A DNA stretch of 19,762 nucleotides, taken from Parvularia atlantis. Taxonomy: Eukaryota; Opisthokonta; Rotosphaerida. Location of the stretch: the NCBI GenBank assembly GCA_943704415.1, contig CALSCO010002415.1:1-19762 (forward strand), in the 5' to 3' direction. Shown here piece by piece: positions 11,702 through 19,762 of this stretch. Positions within the stretch are counted from its first letter, which is position 1; every line of letters starts with the position of its first letter. Position numbers and translations under genes: made by a program. The notes beneath the pieces are model-generated. The model made no database searches. It was not told where the DNA came from and saw only the letters and a program-made list of their open reading frames with translations.

Positions 11702-11830
11702 TCTTTTGGCTTCCCCTGGTTCACGAAAGCTGTACAAAAAAAAAACTGCTGTGGTCGCGAAGCCAGCGCGAGTGCGAAGCGTGTATAGCGGCTGAGCCAG
11801 TCAGCCTAGGGAGGGTGAGGTGGAGAGCTT
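11702..11830. other. Convergent intergenic region (129 bp) with A10 tract
   Basis: Lies between the stop codons of the CNB-LCAT gene (plus) and the 7TM-RGS gene (minus). It contains ten consecutive A at 11736-11745, the only such run in the window, a possible 3' end or polyadenylation-related tract for the plus-strand gene. No AATAAA is seen. Nothing coding is supported. Confidence 0.6.
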
Positions 11831-13815
11831 TTATGCGTTCTCGGCGACGAGCGCGTCGGCGCTTTGCGCGCTGACGCTTGCCGTCACGTCGGCGACCGAG
11901 AGCACTTCGGCCGGCTGGGCGTGCTGCTGCGTGGCCGAGTTGCCCGAGCCGGTGCGGTAGAGCGCGCGCACGGCCTTGCGCTGCGCTGGCGAGAGCATCT
12001 CGCGCGCCTTCGGGTCGACGTCGATGGCGTCGGCGAGCGAGGAGGCCTTGATCACCGTGGCAAACTCGCGCGTCGTGCGCCACCGGTAGAACGTGTCCTG
12101 CGCCGCACCGCGAGCCGTCAGCACCTCCACGCCCGAGCGCGTGGCAGGAGTGCAGCGCGCACCGTCAGGAGAAGATACCAGATCTTCTTCTCGGCCTGCT
12201 CAAACAGGCGCAGTGAGACGTTGCCTTCGGCAATCGCCTCGTTGATTGACGCGACAATCGAGTCGTCCAGGTTGAGCTCGAACGGGCTGCTCGGCTGGAA
12301 GTAGAGCTGCTGGATGCGCACGGCCTCGGCCTTGACCGAGTCGCCCGAGAGCACCGAGAACTTGCGCACGTCGACGATGAAGTTGACGTTCTCGACGCAG
12401 AAGCACGTGATCTGCGCCGCGTCAGACGGGCCGTGTGTTGGTGCCGCGACGCGTGGGCGCCGGGGCACGGCCGGGCGCGCACCGCGTACTGCTTGAAGGC
12501 GAGCAGCAGCTCCTCGTCGCGGAAGACGGCCTCGAGCAGCGTGGCCGAGTTGACAGAGCTGAGGGGCACGCGCTCGACGACCGTCTGCAGGTCGAGCGAG
12601 TCCATGTGGTCATGCGACTCCTCGTCGAACGGGCGCGAGCGGCGGAACTCGGGCGTGTACGAGAGGTAGATCGGGAACCAGATCGACGTGACGAGGAAGC
12701 CCGCGATGAGGATGTACTGCGCAGCCGTCAGCACGCGTGCACGTGCCAGACCCAGGCTCGCACGCACGATCCACAGGTTCGGGTTGTACGGTGTGCTGAG
12801 GCCGGGGATGTAGAAGTAGTCGGGATGGTACTCGCTCACACCCCAGATCGTGATCACTGTGCGCCCTGCGTCAGCCGAGGGGTGCGCACGAGCCCCGCAC
12901 CGGCGCACGCACTGGGGATGGCGATGACCTGGATCGCAGCGAGCTCGTACTTGAAGTAGAACTGGTCCCTGGCCGGGAAGCAGACGTACATGAGCGCAAA
13001 GATCGCGGCGACGCAGAAGACGGCCTGGGCGATGACGACGTAGAAGTGCGGGCTGTTGCAGCCCTCGCCGATGTTGCGCACGTTCTCCACGCCCGCACTC
13101 GCGAGCACGCCGCTCGTGGTGATCACCGTGAGCACGCTGCGCACGTGCGCGCGCGTGTCAGGCCGCGCAACACGTGTTTGGGCACGCGCACAGCGTGATG
13201 AATGTCGCGCCGACCCAGACGAAGCGGTTGAGCACCCAACGGTTGCGGTACAGCCACGTGGCGTCGCGGTCGGTGATGCCCTTGCTGCGCACCATGGCGA
13301 GCTGGTAGCGGTAGTAGAGCATGAAACTGCGCGCGTGCGAGCACGTGGTGTGTGGGCAAGCTGCGCGCCGGTCGTTGCCAAGGACGCGACGCACCCGCGC
13401 ACAAAGTACGGCATGACGAGCAGCGGCGCGATGAGCACCGACGGCCTGCGCAGCCCCGTCAGCCCGTCAGCCCCGTCAGCCCGTCAGCCCGTCAGCCAGC
13501 AACATTCACGCAGCGCGCACCAGATGACGAGGTTGCACGAGACGGTCCCCGTCCACGTCGGCTCGTACAAGATCGCGTCGGCCGCGGCGAGCAGCACGAA
13601 GAAGAACGCGCCGTCGACGGTGGCGCCGATGGCCGGACGGTACTCGCGCGAGCGGATCGGCTCGTGGTGGCTGCGCGTGGGGGCCGCGTCAGCCGGATCG
13701 CGCCGTTTCAAGCCAGATTCCCGTACCGGCGCATGATGTAGATGGCGAGGCTGACGGCGACGACGACGACGTACACCACCGCGAGGGCGATGTAGAAGGC
13801 CGGGAGGGGCTGCAT
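11831..13815 (-). CDS. 7TM-RGS protein (seven-helix membrane protein with C-terminal RGS domain)
   Basis: Nine exons: 13727-13815, 13521-13670, 13395-13445, 13192-13326, 12913-13136, 12768-12856, 12483-12716, 12163-12411 and 11831-12097. Phases close to give 495 residues. Seven hydrophobic segments are visible, among them FYIALAVVYVVVVAVSLAI, DGAFFFVLLAAADAIL, VLIAPLLVMPYFV, FYVVIAQAVFCVAAIFALMY and YILIAGFLVTSIWFPIY. From about residue 295 an RGS domain follows (LLEAVFRDEELLLAFKQYA, FCVENVNFIVDV, QQLYFQPSSPFELNL, TFYRWRTTREF), then a polar tail. RGS domains speed GTP hydrolysis by G-alpha; 7TM-RGS proteins such as plant AtRGS1 act at membranes as receptor-like G-protein regulators. The start is the first ATG before the first helix. 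A close paralogue begins at the right edge of the window, and the RGS exons share an identical tract with it. Upstream CRE and CCAAT boxes hint at cAMP-type control. Confidence 0.9.
12257..12553. repeat. Homogenised tract shared with 19467-19761 (copy 1)
   Basis: This stretch spans part of RGS exon 7, the whole intron 12412-12482 and most of exon 8. It is identical base for base to 19467-19761 apart from two extra bases (GA at 12425-12426). The flank towards the C-terminus diverges abruptly, so the identity is local and not gene-wide. Confidence 0.93.
13446..13520 (-). other. Intron with five tandem branch-point-like motifs
   Basis: Intron 2 of the 7TM-RGS gene has five copies of CTGAC in the coding sense, spaced 8-9 bp apart (GGCTGACGG units) just before the GCGCAG acceptor. 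Other introns carry one or two such motifs. At 75 nt it is longer than most introns here, as expected if the unit expanded by slippage. Confidence 0.75.
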
Positions 13816-14006
13816 GGCGGCGGCGGCGGTGCGGTGCGCGGTGCCGCGGTGTGGGCGAGAAGAAAAACGGACTGAAAGCACCTGAACCGCCGCATCTGAC
13901 GTCAACCGCAGCCAATCAGCGCTCTCACCGCCCGGTGACGTCAGGCAAGTGATCGGCCAATCACAACGCACGGACGATCTAAGACGTCACTCAGCGGCCG
14001 CGTGTC
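13816..14006 (-). promoter_or_regulatory. 7TM-RGS upstream region with CRE and CCAAT boxes
   Basis: This 191-bp gap lies between the 7TM-RGS start and the SEC31 stop, both on the minus strand. It contains two perfect CRE palindromes TGACGTCA (13897-13904 and 13936-13943), a seven-of-eight match (13982-13989) and two CCAAT boxes (13912-13916 and 13957-13961). Each CRE is followed by a CCAAT box in the same order. CREB/ATF-type bZIP factors and NF-Y are the known readers of these motifs. Binding here is inferred. Confidence 0.7.
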
Positions 14007-17000
14007 TCACCGGCCGAGCAGGTCCAGCACGCGCTTGATGCCCAGGGCCCATGTCGTCGCGTTGGGGATCTGGCTCGTCATCAGCGTCTGGTTGACGCCG
14101 CGCGCCTCGTCCAGCCGGCCCGCCTCGAGCGCTAGGGTGTGTGCGCGTGCCGTTAGCACAAGCAGCGCGCGCGTGCAAAAGAAGAGGCCGCACCCTTCGT
14201 CAGGTCGAGCAGGATCGTGACGGCCTGCGCGGGCACCTCGTGGTCGTTGAGCTGCTCAAACAGCTCGTTCAGGCGCTTCTTCGCGTCCTGCACGACCTTC
14301 TGCTGCTGCGGGATCTGCTCGCACTTGACCAACAGCGCCGACAGCACCGAGTAGATCGGCAGCTCCTCCGGCTTGATGTGCGACCGGTCGCCCGTGACCT
14401 TCTTCTTCGGCGACGTCGCCGGTGCCGGGGCGGGTGCGGGCGCAGGCGCAGGTGCGGAGGCAGACAGCGGTGCGCCCAGCTGCGGCGGCATAGGCCGGCC
14501 GATCGCGCCTGGCGGCATCCCCGGCTGCGGCATGAGACCCGGGCGGCCGACGCCGACGGCTGCGCGCAGGCAGGCTCAGCGCACAGCAGACGGACCGGCA
14601 AGCACACGCACTGGCCATCACAGGCGGCGCCACAAACGAGGCCGGCGTTGGGAGGTCCATGGGCTTCTTGGGCGCAACGACGGGCGCGTCGTTCCACGAG
14701 CCGGCGGGTTTAGGCGGCGGCGGCGGCGCCTGCAGCGTCTGCGGCATGGGCGCGGGCGCCGACGGGCCGGGCGGCCCGGGCACGAAGCTCGTTGCGCTCG
14801 CGACAGTCGGCGGCGCCGCGACCGCCGAGGCCGGCGTCGGGATGGCGACGGGCCTCTTGGGCGCGACCAACGGCGCGTCGTTCCACGACCCTTGCGGCTT
14901 GGCCGGCGGCAGGGGCGACGTCTGCGGGTGTGTCAGCAGCAGGACGCGAGAGCGGGGCGCGGGCGCACCGGCATCAGCGGCTGCGCAGGGGCGCTCTGGA
15001 TGGCCGAGCCGTAGCCACCGCCGTAGCCGCCGTAGCCGCCCTGGCCAAGCGTGGGAAGCTGCGGGAACTGGGGCATCACGGACGCCTGGGGCTGATGCGA
15101 CTGCTGCGGCTGCTGCGGCTGGCCGTACGTCTGGCTGTACGTCTGCTGCGGCTGCTGCGGCTGCTGCGGCTGACCATACGTCTGGCCGTACGTCTGCTGC
15201 GGCTGGCCGTACGCTGTCTGCGGCTGCTCGTACGTCGCTCTTTGCTGCGGCTGGCCATACGTCGCCGGCTGCTGAGGCTGGCCGTAAGTTGCCGGCTGCT
15301 GGGCGTAGGAAGCCTGCGCGCGGCCATACTGCGCCGGCTGCTGCTGCTGCATAGGCGGGGCGACGGCAGGGGCGGCCTTGGCGGCGGCGGCGGGCACGGC
15401 CGCGGCGACGGCAGCGGAGGCGTGCGACGCGCCGAAGACGCGCTCGACCAGACCGCTCGGCACACTGGCCAGGTCCTGGTGCACCGTCAACAAGACGCGC
15501 ACACTTCGAGGTGTGCGCACCTTGACTTGGTTGAGGAAGTGCATCGCCAGGCTCAGCCGCCCGTTGGCCGCCAGTAGCTCAGCGTAGCGCGCGTAGTGCG
15601 TAAGCAGGCCCGTCGGCTGCCTGCATGCACGGTCAGCCGGCACCGACACGGGCGCGGTGGCGCGCAAACGCACTGCGAGTTGTCGCTCGACGCGCCCACG
15701 GCCGCCTTGAGCGTCGCGACCTTCTCCACAAATGTCTGCAGCACCTGCGACTCGCCGTGCACGTCCTTGGGCGCCACGCGCGGCTCGCCCTGCAGCCACA
15801 GCTCAGCGGTCTGCGCACCGAGCTCAGCGAGAGGGCCAACGCAGCCACAACCCGCCACTAGCACCTTGGCGACGTTGCCGGCGCAGATATAGCAGAAGAT
15901 GGCCGCGTGGCGCATGCCCGCGTGGGCCACGCGCGTCGCGAGCGCGTCGCACAGGCGTTCAAACTCGTCCGCCTTTGAGTACGTGCAGATGATGACCATC
16001 ACCGCCTGCGGCGCGCGCGCGTCAGCCAGTGGGCCGGCAGCACGAGGTGCGGGCGCGCCTTCCAGTCCGTCACGTCCGCGTTCTCGACCACGTCGGTCAG
16101 GTCCTTGCGTAGCGCGGCCGAGACGACGCGCAGGTACGGCGCCTTATTCTGCGCGATAAACTGCTCCTGCAATGGGCGCGCGCAGGGGTGAGCGTGCGTG
16201 TGCGTCTGCGATGAGATGTGACGTGCCTGCGTCTCGCGCAGCAGTGTCGTGCCGCCGCAGTGCGCGAGCACGAGCGCCTCGGCCGCGCGGTTGTACTTCA
16301 TGCACAGCTTCACGGCGCTCGGGAAGTCGCCCACGAAGACCGCCTGCGCGATCAACGGCGTGACCTCTGCGACGCGCGGTTGGCGCTGCGCACGCGCGTG
16401 TGCACACTGGGCGCGCACCGTCGTCGGACGTGTCGGCCAGCGAGAAGGCCTTGGACGGCGCCGCGGCGATCTCAGCGACGTCGGCGTTCACCTCAAACGC
16501 CGGCGAGCCCTGCGCACGCACATGAGCACGACGCGCAAGCAGCAGGAGGCGCGACGCACGGGCGTGTCGTTGCCGAAGAGCGCCTCGACGCCGTCGGCGC
16601 CCTTGGTCGACGCCGCAGCGGTCGCCGCGGCGGGCGCGGCCGCGGTGGCTGCGGGCGCGGCCGCGGGCTCGGGGCTGCCACGCGCGGTGTCAGCCAACGG
16701 CGTGCACGCGCACGCTCAGCACACGCACCCGCTCGCGGCGAGCTCGGCGACCTTGGCGTCGACCTGCTCGGCCGTGAAGCCGAGGAGCGCCTGCGTGCGC
16801 GCACGCTCAGTACACGTTGTGTGCTGTTGCCGCGCGCGCCGTACCGTGATCGCGATGTGCGAGTCGCGCTCCTGGAGGACGCGCAGCAGCTCCCACTCGG
16901 TGCGCTCGTTCTCGTCCAGCGTCTCCTGCTGCGACTGCGGCCCGACACACGCTCAGCCCGCTCGCGAAGCACGCGCCACGCTCGCCGCACCAGCTTCTCA

Positions 17001-18872
17001 GCCAGCTGCAGAAAGTTGTTCTCTTTGATAGCCTTCTCGAGCTCGTCCACGCGCTGGAGCAGCTCGGGCTCGGTCGAGACGGCGCGGATGGAGACCTCGC
17101 TGCGGCCGGACGTGAGCAGGAGTGGCCGCGGCGGGCATGCGTGGCGCACTGCGGTTTGGCCTTCTTGGCGCTGAACGAGACCAGCTTGCCGCCAAAGCCC
17201 CATGTGGCGCCGCACGAGCGCTGCATCCACTGCGGCGGCTTCTTGAGGTACACCTGCCGAGGGCGCTGTCAGCTGCGGAAGCTGGTCCTGCTGGTGCGCG
17301 CACCGTCGGCGTTGCTGCCGCGGCGGAGGTGCTGAAGGGGTCGCTGGCGTTGCTGCGGCAGGCTCATCATGCGCGCCGACTGGAGACACGCGCGCGGGGG
17401 ACGCACACGCGCGGCAAGAAGCTGGCCACGGCCGGCTTGCTGGCCTGGCTGAGCGAGTGGACCGTGACGTGGCCGTCGAACGACGCCGACGCGACAAGGT
17501 TCGGGTTGCTCGGGTGCCACTGCGGTGACGTGGCGCGCGTGAGCAGCGGCAGAGCGCGCGAACAGAAGGACACAAGCCGCACCTGCACGTCAAAGACCCA
17601 GTTGTTGGCCGGCGTAAGCTCGCCCAGGGCCTCGCTCGTGTTCGGGTTCCAGCACAGAATGCGGTTGTCCTGTGCGCGCCAAGGAGGCGTGTAGGCGGCG
17701 CATGCATGCTTCTGATGCGGGGCGCACCTTGCCAGCCGAGAGCAGCAGGTTCGGGTCGCGCGGGCACCAGCTGAGCGAGAGCACGCCCTTGGTGTGACCC
17801 GGCAGGGTGCGCTCGGGCGCACTGGGAGCCGGCGGCGTGAGTGGCGGCCGTGCGAGCGCGGGCCGTGAACGCACCGGGCGTTGCGCAGGTCCCAGACTTG
17901 CAGCGCCGGCTCGCGATCGTCCTCGGACGCGGTGATGACGTGTGACGGCTGCGACGGGTTCCAGACGACGGCCGTGGTCTGCTTGGCGACGGGCGAGAGC
18001 TGGGCGACGGTGTGAGCGCGTGTTTGTGCTGCGGCCACGAGGGCGGGGTCACGCACAAGCGAGATGACCTCGCGCTTGTTCTTGAGGTCCCAGATGACCG
18101 TGTAGCCGTTGGACGAGGACGAGGCGAGGATGTGCGGCACCTGGCGGTTCCAGGCGAGGCAGCTGATGTCGGCCAGCTTCTGGCTGCGCGCGCCGGGCGT
18201 GAACGGCTTGACCGGGTTGTTGAGGTCCCAGATGAGAATCTCGCCGTCCATCGCGCCTGGGATCGCGATGAGCGCGCGCGCACTGCCGCACGGCGCCCAC
18301 GCACCGGACGCGAGGACCCACTCCTGCAGCGGGTTGAACTCGAGGCCGCGCACGGGGCCGTTGTGGCGCTCGCTGAGCTCGACGCGGCCCTCGCGGCCCT
18401 CTGTGCGCGCGCGGTCAGTGGTCGGCGGCCAAAACAGCGCGTATGTCTGCAACGCAACGCAGCAGCTCCGCGCCCTTGTACAGCTCGACCACGCCGTTCT
18501 CGAAGCCGCCCGCGAGCGTCCCCGCTGCGGCCGCGCCCGTGTCCATCCCTTAGCGCGCCGTTCGGTCAGCATCACAAGACGACGTGTGGCGGCGTGCGCA
18601 CCGTGGCCGCTCCACGCGAGCTGCTGGAACGGGGCCGGCGCCGTCACGGTCGCGACGCTCTTGAACACGGCGCCGGCGCCGGCGTCGTCGCCGCCGCCGC
18701 CGACGACGCGCGCGCGGGCCACGTCGAGCTTGAACAGCTCGAGCGTCGCCGTGGTCGAGAAAGACGCGTCGAGCGCGCCGGCGGCGGTGCCGGTGGCGAG
18801 CAGCGCGTGCGACGCCGCAGCCGACGGACACCACGCGAGCGTCGCCGTGCGCTGCACCGAGCCGAGCGACAT
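14007..18872 (-). CDS. SEC31: SEC31, COPII outer-coat subunit
   Basis: Forms the outer cage of COPII vesicles with Sec13 at ER exit sites and stimulates Sar1 GTP hydrolysis. Twenty-four exons: 18602-18872, 18459-18548, 18305-18400, 18057-18256, 17875-17999, 17728-17821, 17583-17669, 17407-17519, 17304-17343, 17150-17253, 16991-17099, 16845-16934, 16729-16790, 16560-16674, 16419-16509, 16227-16366, 16059-16166, 15865-16005, 15674-15810, 15521-15620, 14969-15475, 14612-14921, 14194-14559 and 14007-14131. Phases close to give 1206 residues, normal for the family. Residues 1-360 are WD repeats ([29 protein letters not shown]). About 370-770 is the alpha-solenoid ([38 protein letters not shown]). 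Next comes a Gln/Pro/Tyr/Gly-rich stretch, then Pro-rich DNA with two GSWNDAP motifs, and a helical C-terminus. Two neighbouring introns (16167-16226 and 16006-16058) need GC donors. Confidence 0.96.
14612..14921 (-). repeat. Tandem duplication of the Sec31 WND module
   Basis: Exon 22 codes two similar blocks, each running KPxGSWNDAPxVAPKxP, then PTPAS and VAxPP. The Trp codons are at 14883-14885 and 14694-14696, 189 bp (63 codons) apart, and the underlying DNA is clearly similar. In yeast Sec31 the Trp-Asn pair of the active fragment reaches into the Sar1 catalytic site; most Sec31 proteins I know have one. Confidence 0.85.
15091..15355 (-). repeat. Gln/Pro/Tyr/Gly-rich low-complexity repeat in SEC31
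   Basis: Imperfect repeats of a TYGQPQQ unit with QPQQPQQ runs occupy much of exon 21. Codons vary (CAG with CCG, CCT, TAC and GGC), so the repeat is partly held at the protein level. The composition resembles prion-like, condensate-forming segments. Sec31 is normally disordered and proline-rich at this position. Confidence 0.85.
16006..16058 (-). other. Probable GC-AG intron in SEC31
   Basis: Joins TDWK to AVMVIICTY. The donor is AAG/GCGCGC, giving a 53-nt intron. An in-phase GT alternative would leave 38 nt and insert ARPHL, which breaks the family pattern. Confidence 0.68.
16167..16226 (-). other. GC-AG intron in SEC31
   Basis: Joins RETQ to [12 protein letters not shown]. The donor is CAG/GCACGT in phase 0, and the nearest GT gives the wrong phase. 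Confidence 0.78.
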
Positions 18873-19082
18873 CGTCCTGTGTGGGCGGGGCGGCGAGAGT
18901 GAGGACGTGGACGTCGAGGGGTGTATGCGCGCAACAGTTGAACATTGAAACACAAATATATGTATGGATGAATGCGTGCAGGTTGATGATCGTGTGGTTG
19001 GGTCGTGTGCGTGGTGGTGTGGTGTGAGGAGGCGGGTGCACAGCACCGGCAGAAGCACCGGCACAGGCACGGGCAGCGGCGA
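18873..19082. other. Intergenic region upstream of SEC31 (210 bp)
   Basis: Lies between the SEC31 start and the stop of the second 7TM-RGS gene, both on the minus strand. A GC-box-like GGGCGGGG sits next to SEC31 (18883-18890), followed by the most AT-rich patch of the window (18940-18970). Near 19035-19070 there are imperfect copies of GCACCGGCA. I see no gene. Confidence 0.55.
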
Positions 19083-19762
19083 TCAGACGGCGACGTCCGG
19101 CTCGCTTTCGGGCGGCGGCGACGCCGGCCCGATCAGCGACGACAAGGACGTGACGACCGCAGGCTTGGCCGCGCCGAGCGACGTGCGCTGGCGCATGGCC
19201 ATTGCCGCCGGCGTGAGGGCACCAGGCGTGTCAAGGTCGATCGCGTCCGCGAGCGACGACGCCTGCACGGCCTTGGCAAACTCGCGCGTGCCCCGCCACC
19301 GGTGCAGCGTGTCCTGCGCCGCTGACCGTCAGCACCCACGCTGCCCGAGCGCGCGTCGGGGCAGGCGCGCACCGTGAGCAGCAGGTGCAGGATCTTCCTC
19401 TCGGCCGGGCGGAACACGTGCGTGTCGATGTTGCCCTCGTCGATCGCCTCGCTGATCGACGCGACGATCGAGTCGTCCAGGTTGAGCTCGAACGGGCTGC
19501 TCGGCTGGAAGTAGAGCTGCTGGATGCGCACGGCCTCGGCCTTGACCGAGTCGCCCGAGAGCACCGAGAACTTGCGCACGTCGACGATGAAGTTGACGTT
19601 CTCGACGCAGAAGCACGTGATCTGCGCCGCGTCACGGGCCGTGTGTTGGTGCCGCGACGCGTGGGCGCCGGGGCACGGCCGGGCGCGCACCGCGTACTGC
19701 TTGAAGGCGAGCAGCAGCTCCTCGTCGCGGAAGACGGCCTCGAGCAGCGTGGCCGAGTTGAT
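19083..19762 (-). CDS. Second 7TM-RGS protein, C-terminal RGS part (5' end cut by window)
   Basis: Three exons are visible: 19691-19762 (runs off the window), 19373-19621 and 19083-19313, giving 183 residues and a TGA. The exon structure matches the complete 7TM-RGS gene exactly in phase, and the middle exon has the same 249-nt length. The RGS blocks LLEAVFRDEELLLAFKQYA, FCVENVNFIVDV and TLHRWRGTREF are present. The first part of the visible protein is identical to the paralogue; the part after EAI and the polar tail differ. Whether this copy also has seven helices cannot be seen here. It is tandem with the first copy, 7.2 kb away, with SEC31 between them. Confidence 0.88.
19467..19761. repeat. 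Homogenised tract shared with 12257-12553 (copy 2)
   Basis: Identical to the first RGS gene over exon, intron and exon, except for a 2-bp deletion in the intron. The deletion changes the coding-sense CTGAC before the acceptor into GTGAC. The match may continue beyond the window, although the last base (19762) already differs. Confidence 0.93.

Noticed and set aside
13484-13915. Extra N-terminal coding upstream of the 7TM-RGS start
   Set aside because: The in-frame extension to 13971 runs through the CRE/CCAAT promoter motifs and has no protein-like pattern.
14141-15577. Long plus-strand frames opposite SEC31, rich in Arg, Ala and Leu
   Set aside because: They mirror the Gln/Pro repeat and Pro-rich exons of SEC31. 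Their leucine repeats are the reverse complement of CAG and CAG-CCG codons, not a real protein.
16493-18457. A 654-codon minus-strand frame
   Set aside because: Most of it is the wrong frame of SEC31 exons and introns. Only short parts (for example [18 protein letters not shown]) coincide with the true frame.
18936-18975. AT-rich patch as an origin or tRNA gene
   Set aside because: It is too short, with no cloverleaf and no A or B box. It is better explained as untranslated or spacer DNA.

Overview
The window is very GC-rich, intron-dense nuclear DNA from a eukaryote with a compact genome. I read seven protein genes. Six are split by tiny introns: I place 91 complete introns of 36-102 nt, most of 45-66 nt. 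The splice signals are distinctive: donors are mostly GTGCG(C/T), the branch-point-like motif is CTGAC or CTCAC, and acceptors are mostly (G)CGCAG. Exon phases close in every model, and the spliced proteins match known families end to end. Most long open frames here are shadows produced by GC-rich DNA.

Layout, left to right: (1) MCM4, a replicative helicase subunit, minus strand, 3' end cut by the window. (2) An ERG26/NSDHL-type sterol C4-decarboxylase, plus strand, sharing a 63-bp divergent promoter with MCM4 that holds a strong E2F-like site. (3) CTNNBL1, a spliceosome-associated armadillo protein, plus strand, only 43 bp downstream. (4) A small intronless gene of unknown function, minus strand, whose stop lies 22 bp from the CTNNBL1 stop. 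(5) A large gene, plus strand, coding for an N-terminal membrane segment, a cyclic-nucleotide-binding-type domain and an LCAT/PDAT-family acyltransferase or lipase. I do not know this fusion from any described protein. (6) A 7TM-RGS receptor-like G-protein regulator, minus strand, with paired CRE and CCAAT boxes upstream. (7) SEC31, a COPII coat subunit, minus strand, with its Sar1-stimulating Trp-Asn module duplicated. (8) The 3' part of a second 7TM-RGS gene, minus strand, which shares with the first a tract of 295 identical bases (one 2-bp indel) that includes an intron.

Organism: I cannot name it. The E2F-like site at MCM4, the membrane helix in the sterol dehydrogenase (as in animal NSDHL), the 7TM-RGS genes and the donor consensus argue against an ordinary ascomycete or basidiomycete. 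An early-diverging fungus or another GC-rich unicellular relative of fungi and animals fits better, but this is inference. The genes do not form one pathway. They cover replication, sterol synthesis, splicing, lipid metabolism, G-protein signalling and secretion.

The most novel points are the CNB-LCAT fusion, the RGS gene-conversion tract that alters a predicted branch point, six apparent GC-AG introns among 91, micro-exons of 12 and 15 nt placed on core motifs, and the duplicated Sec31 active fragment.
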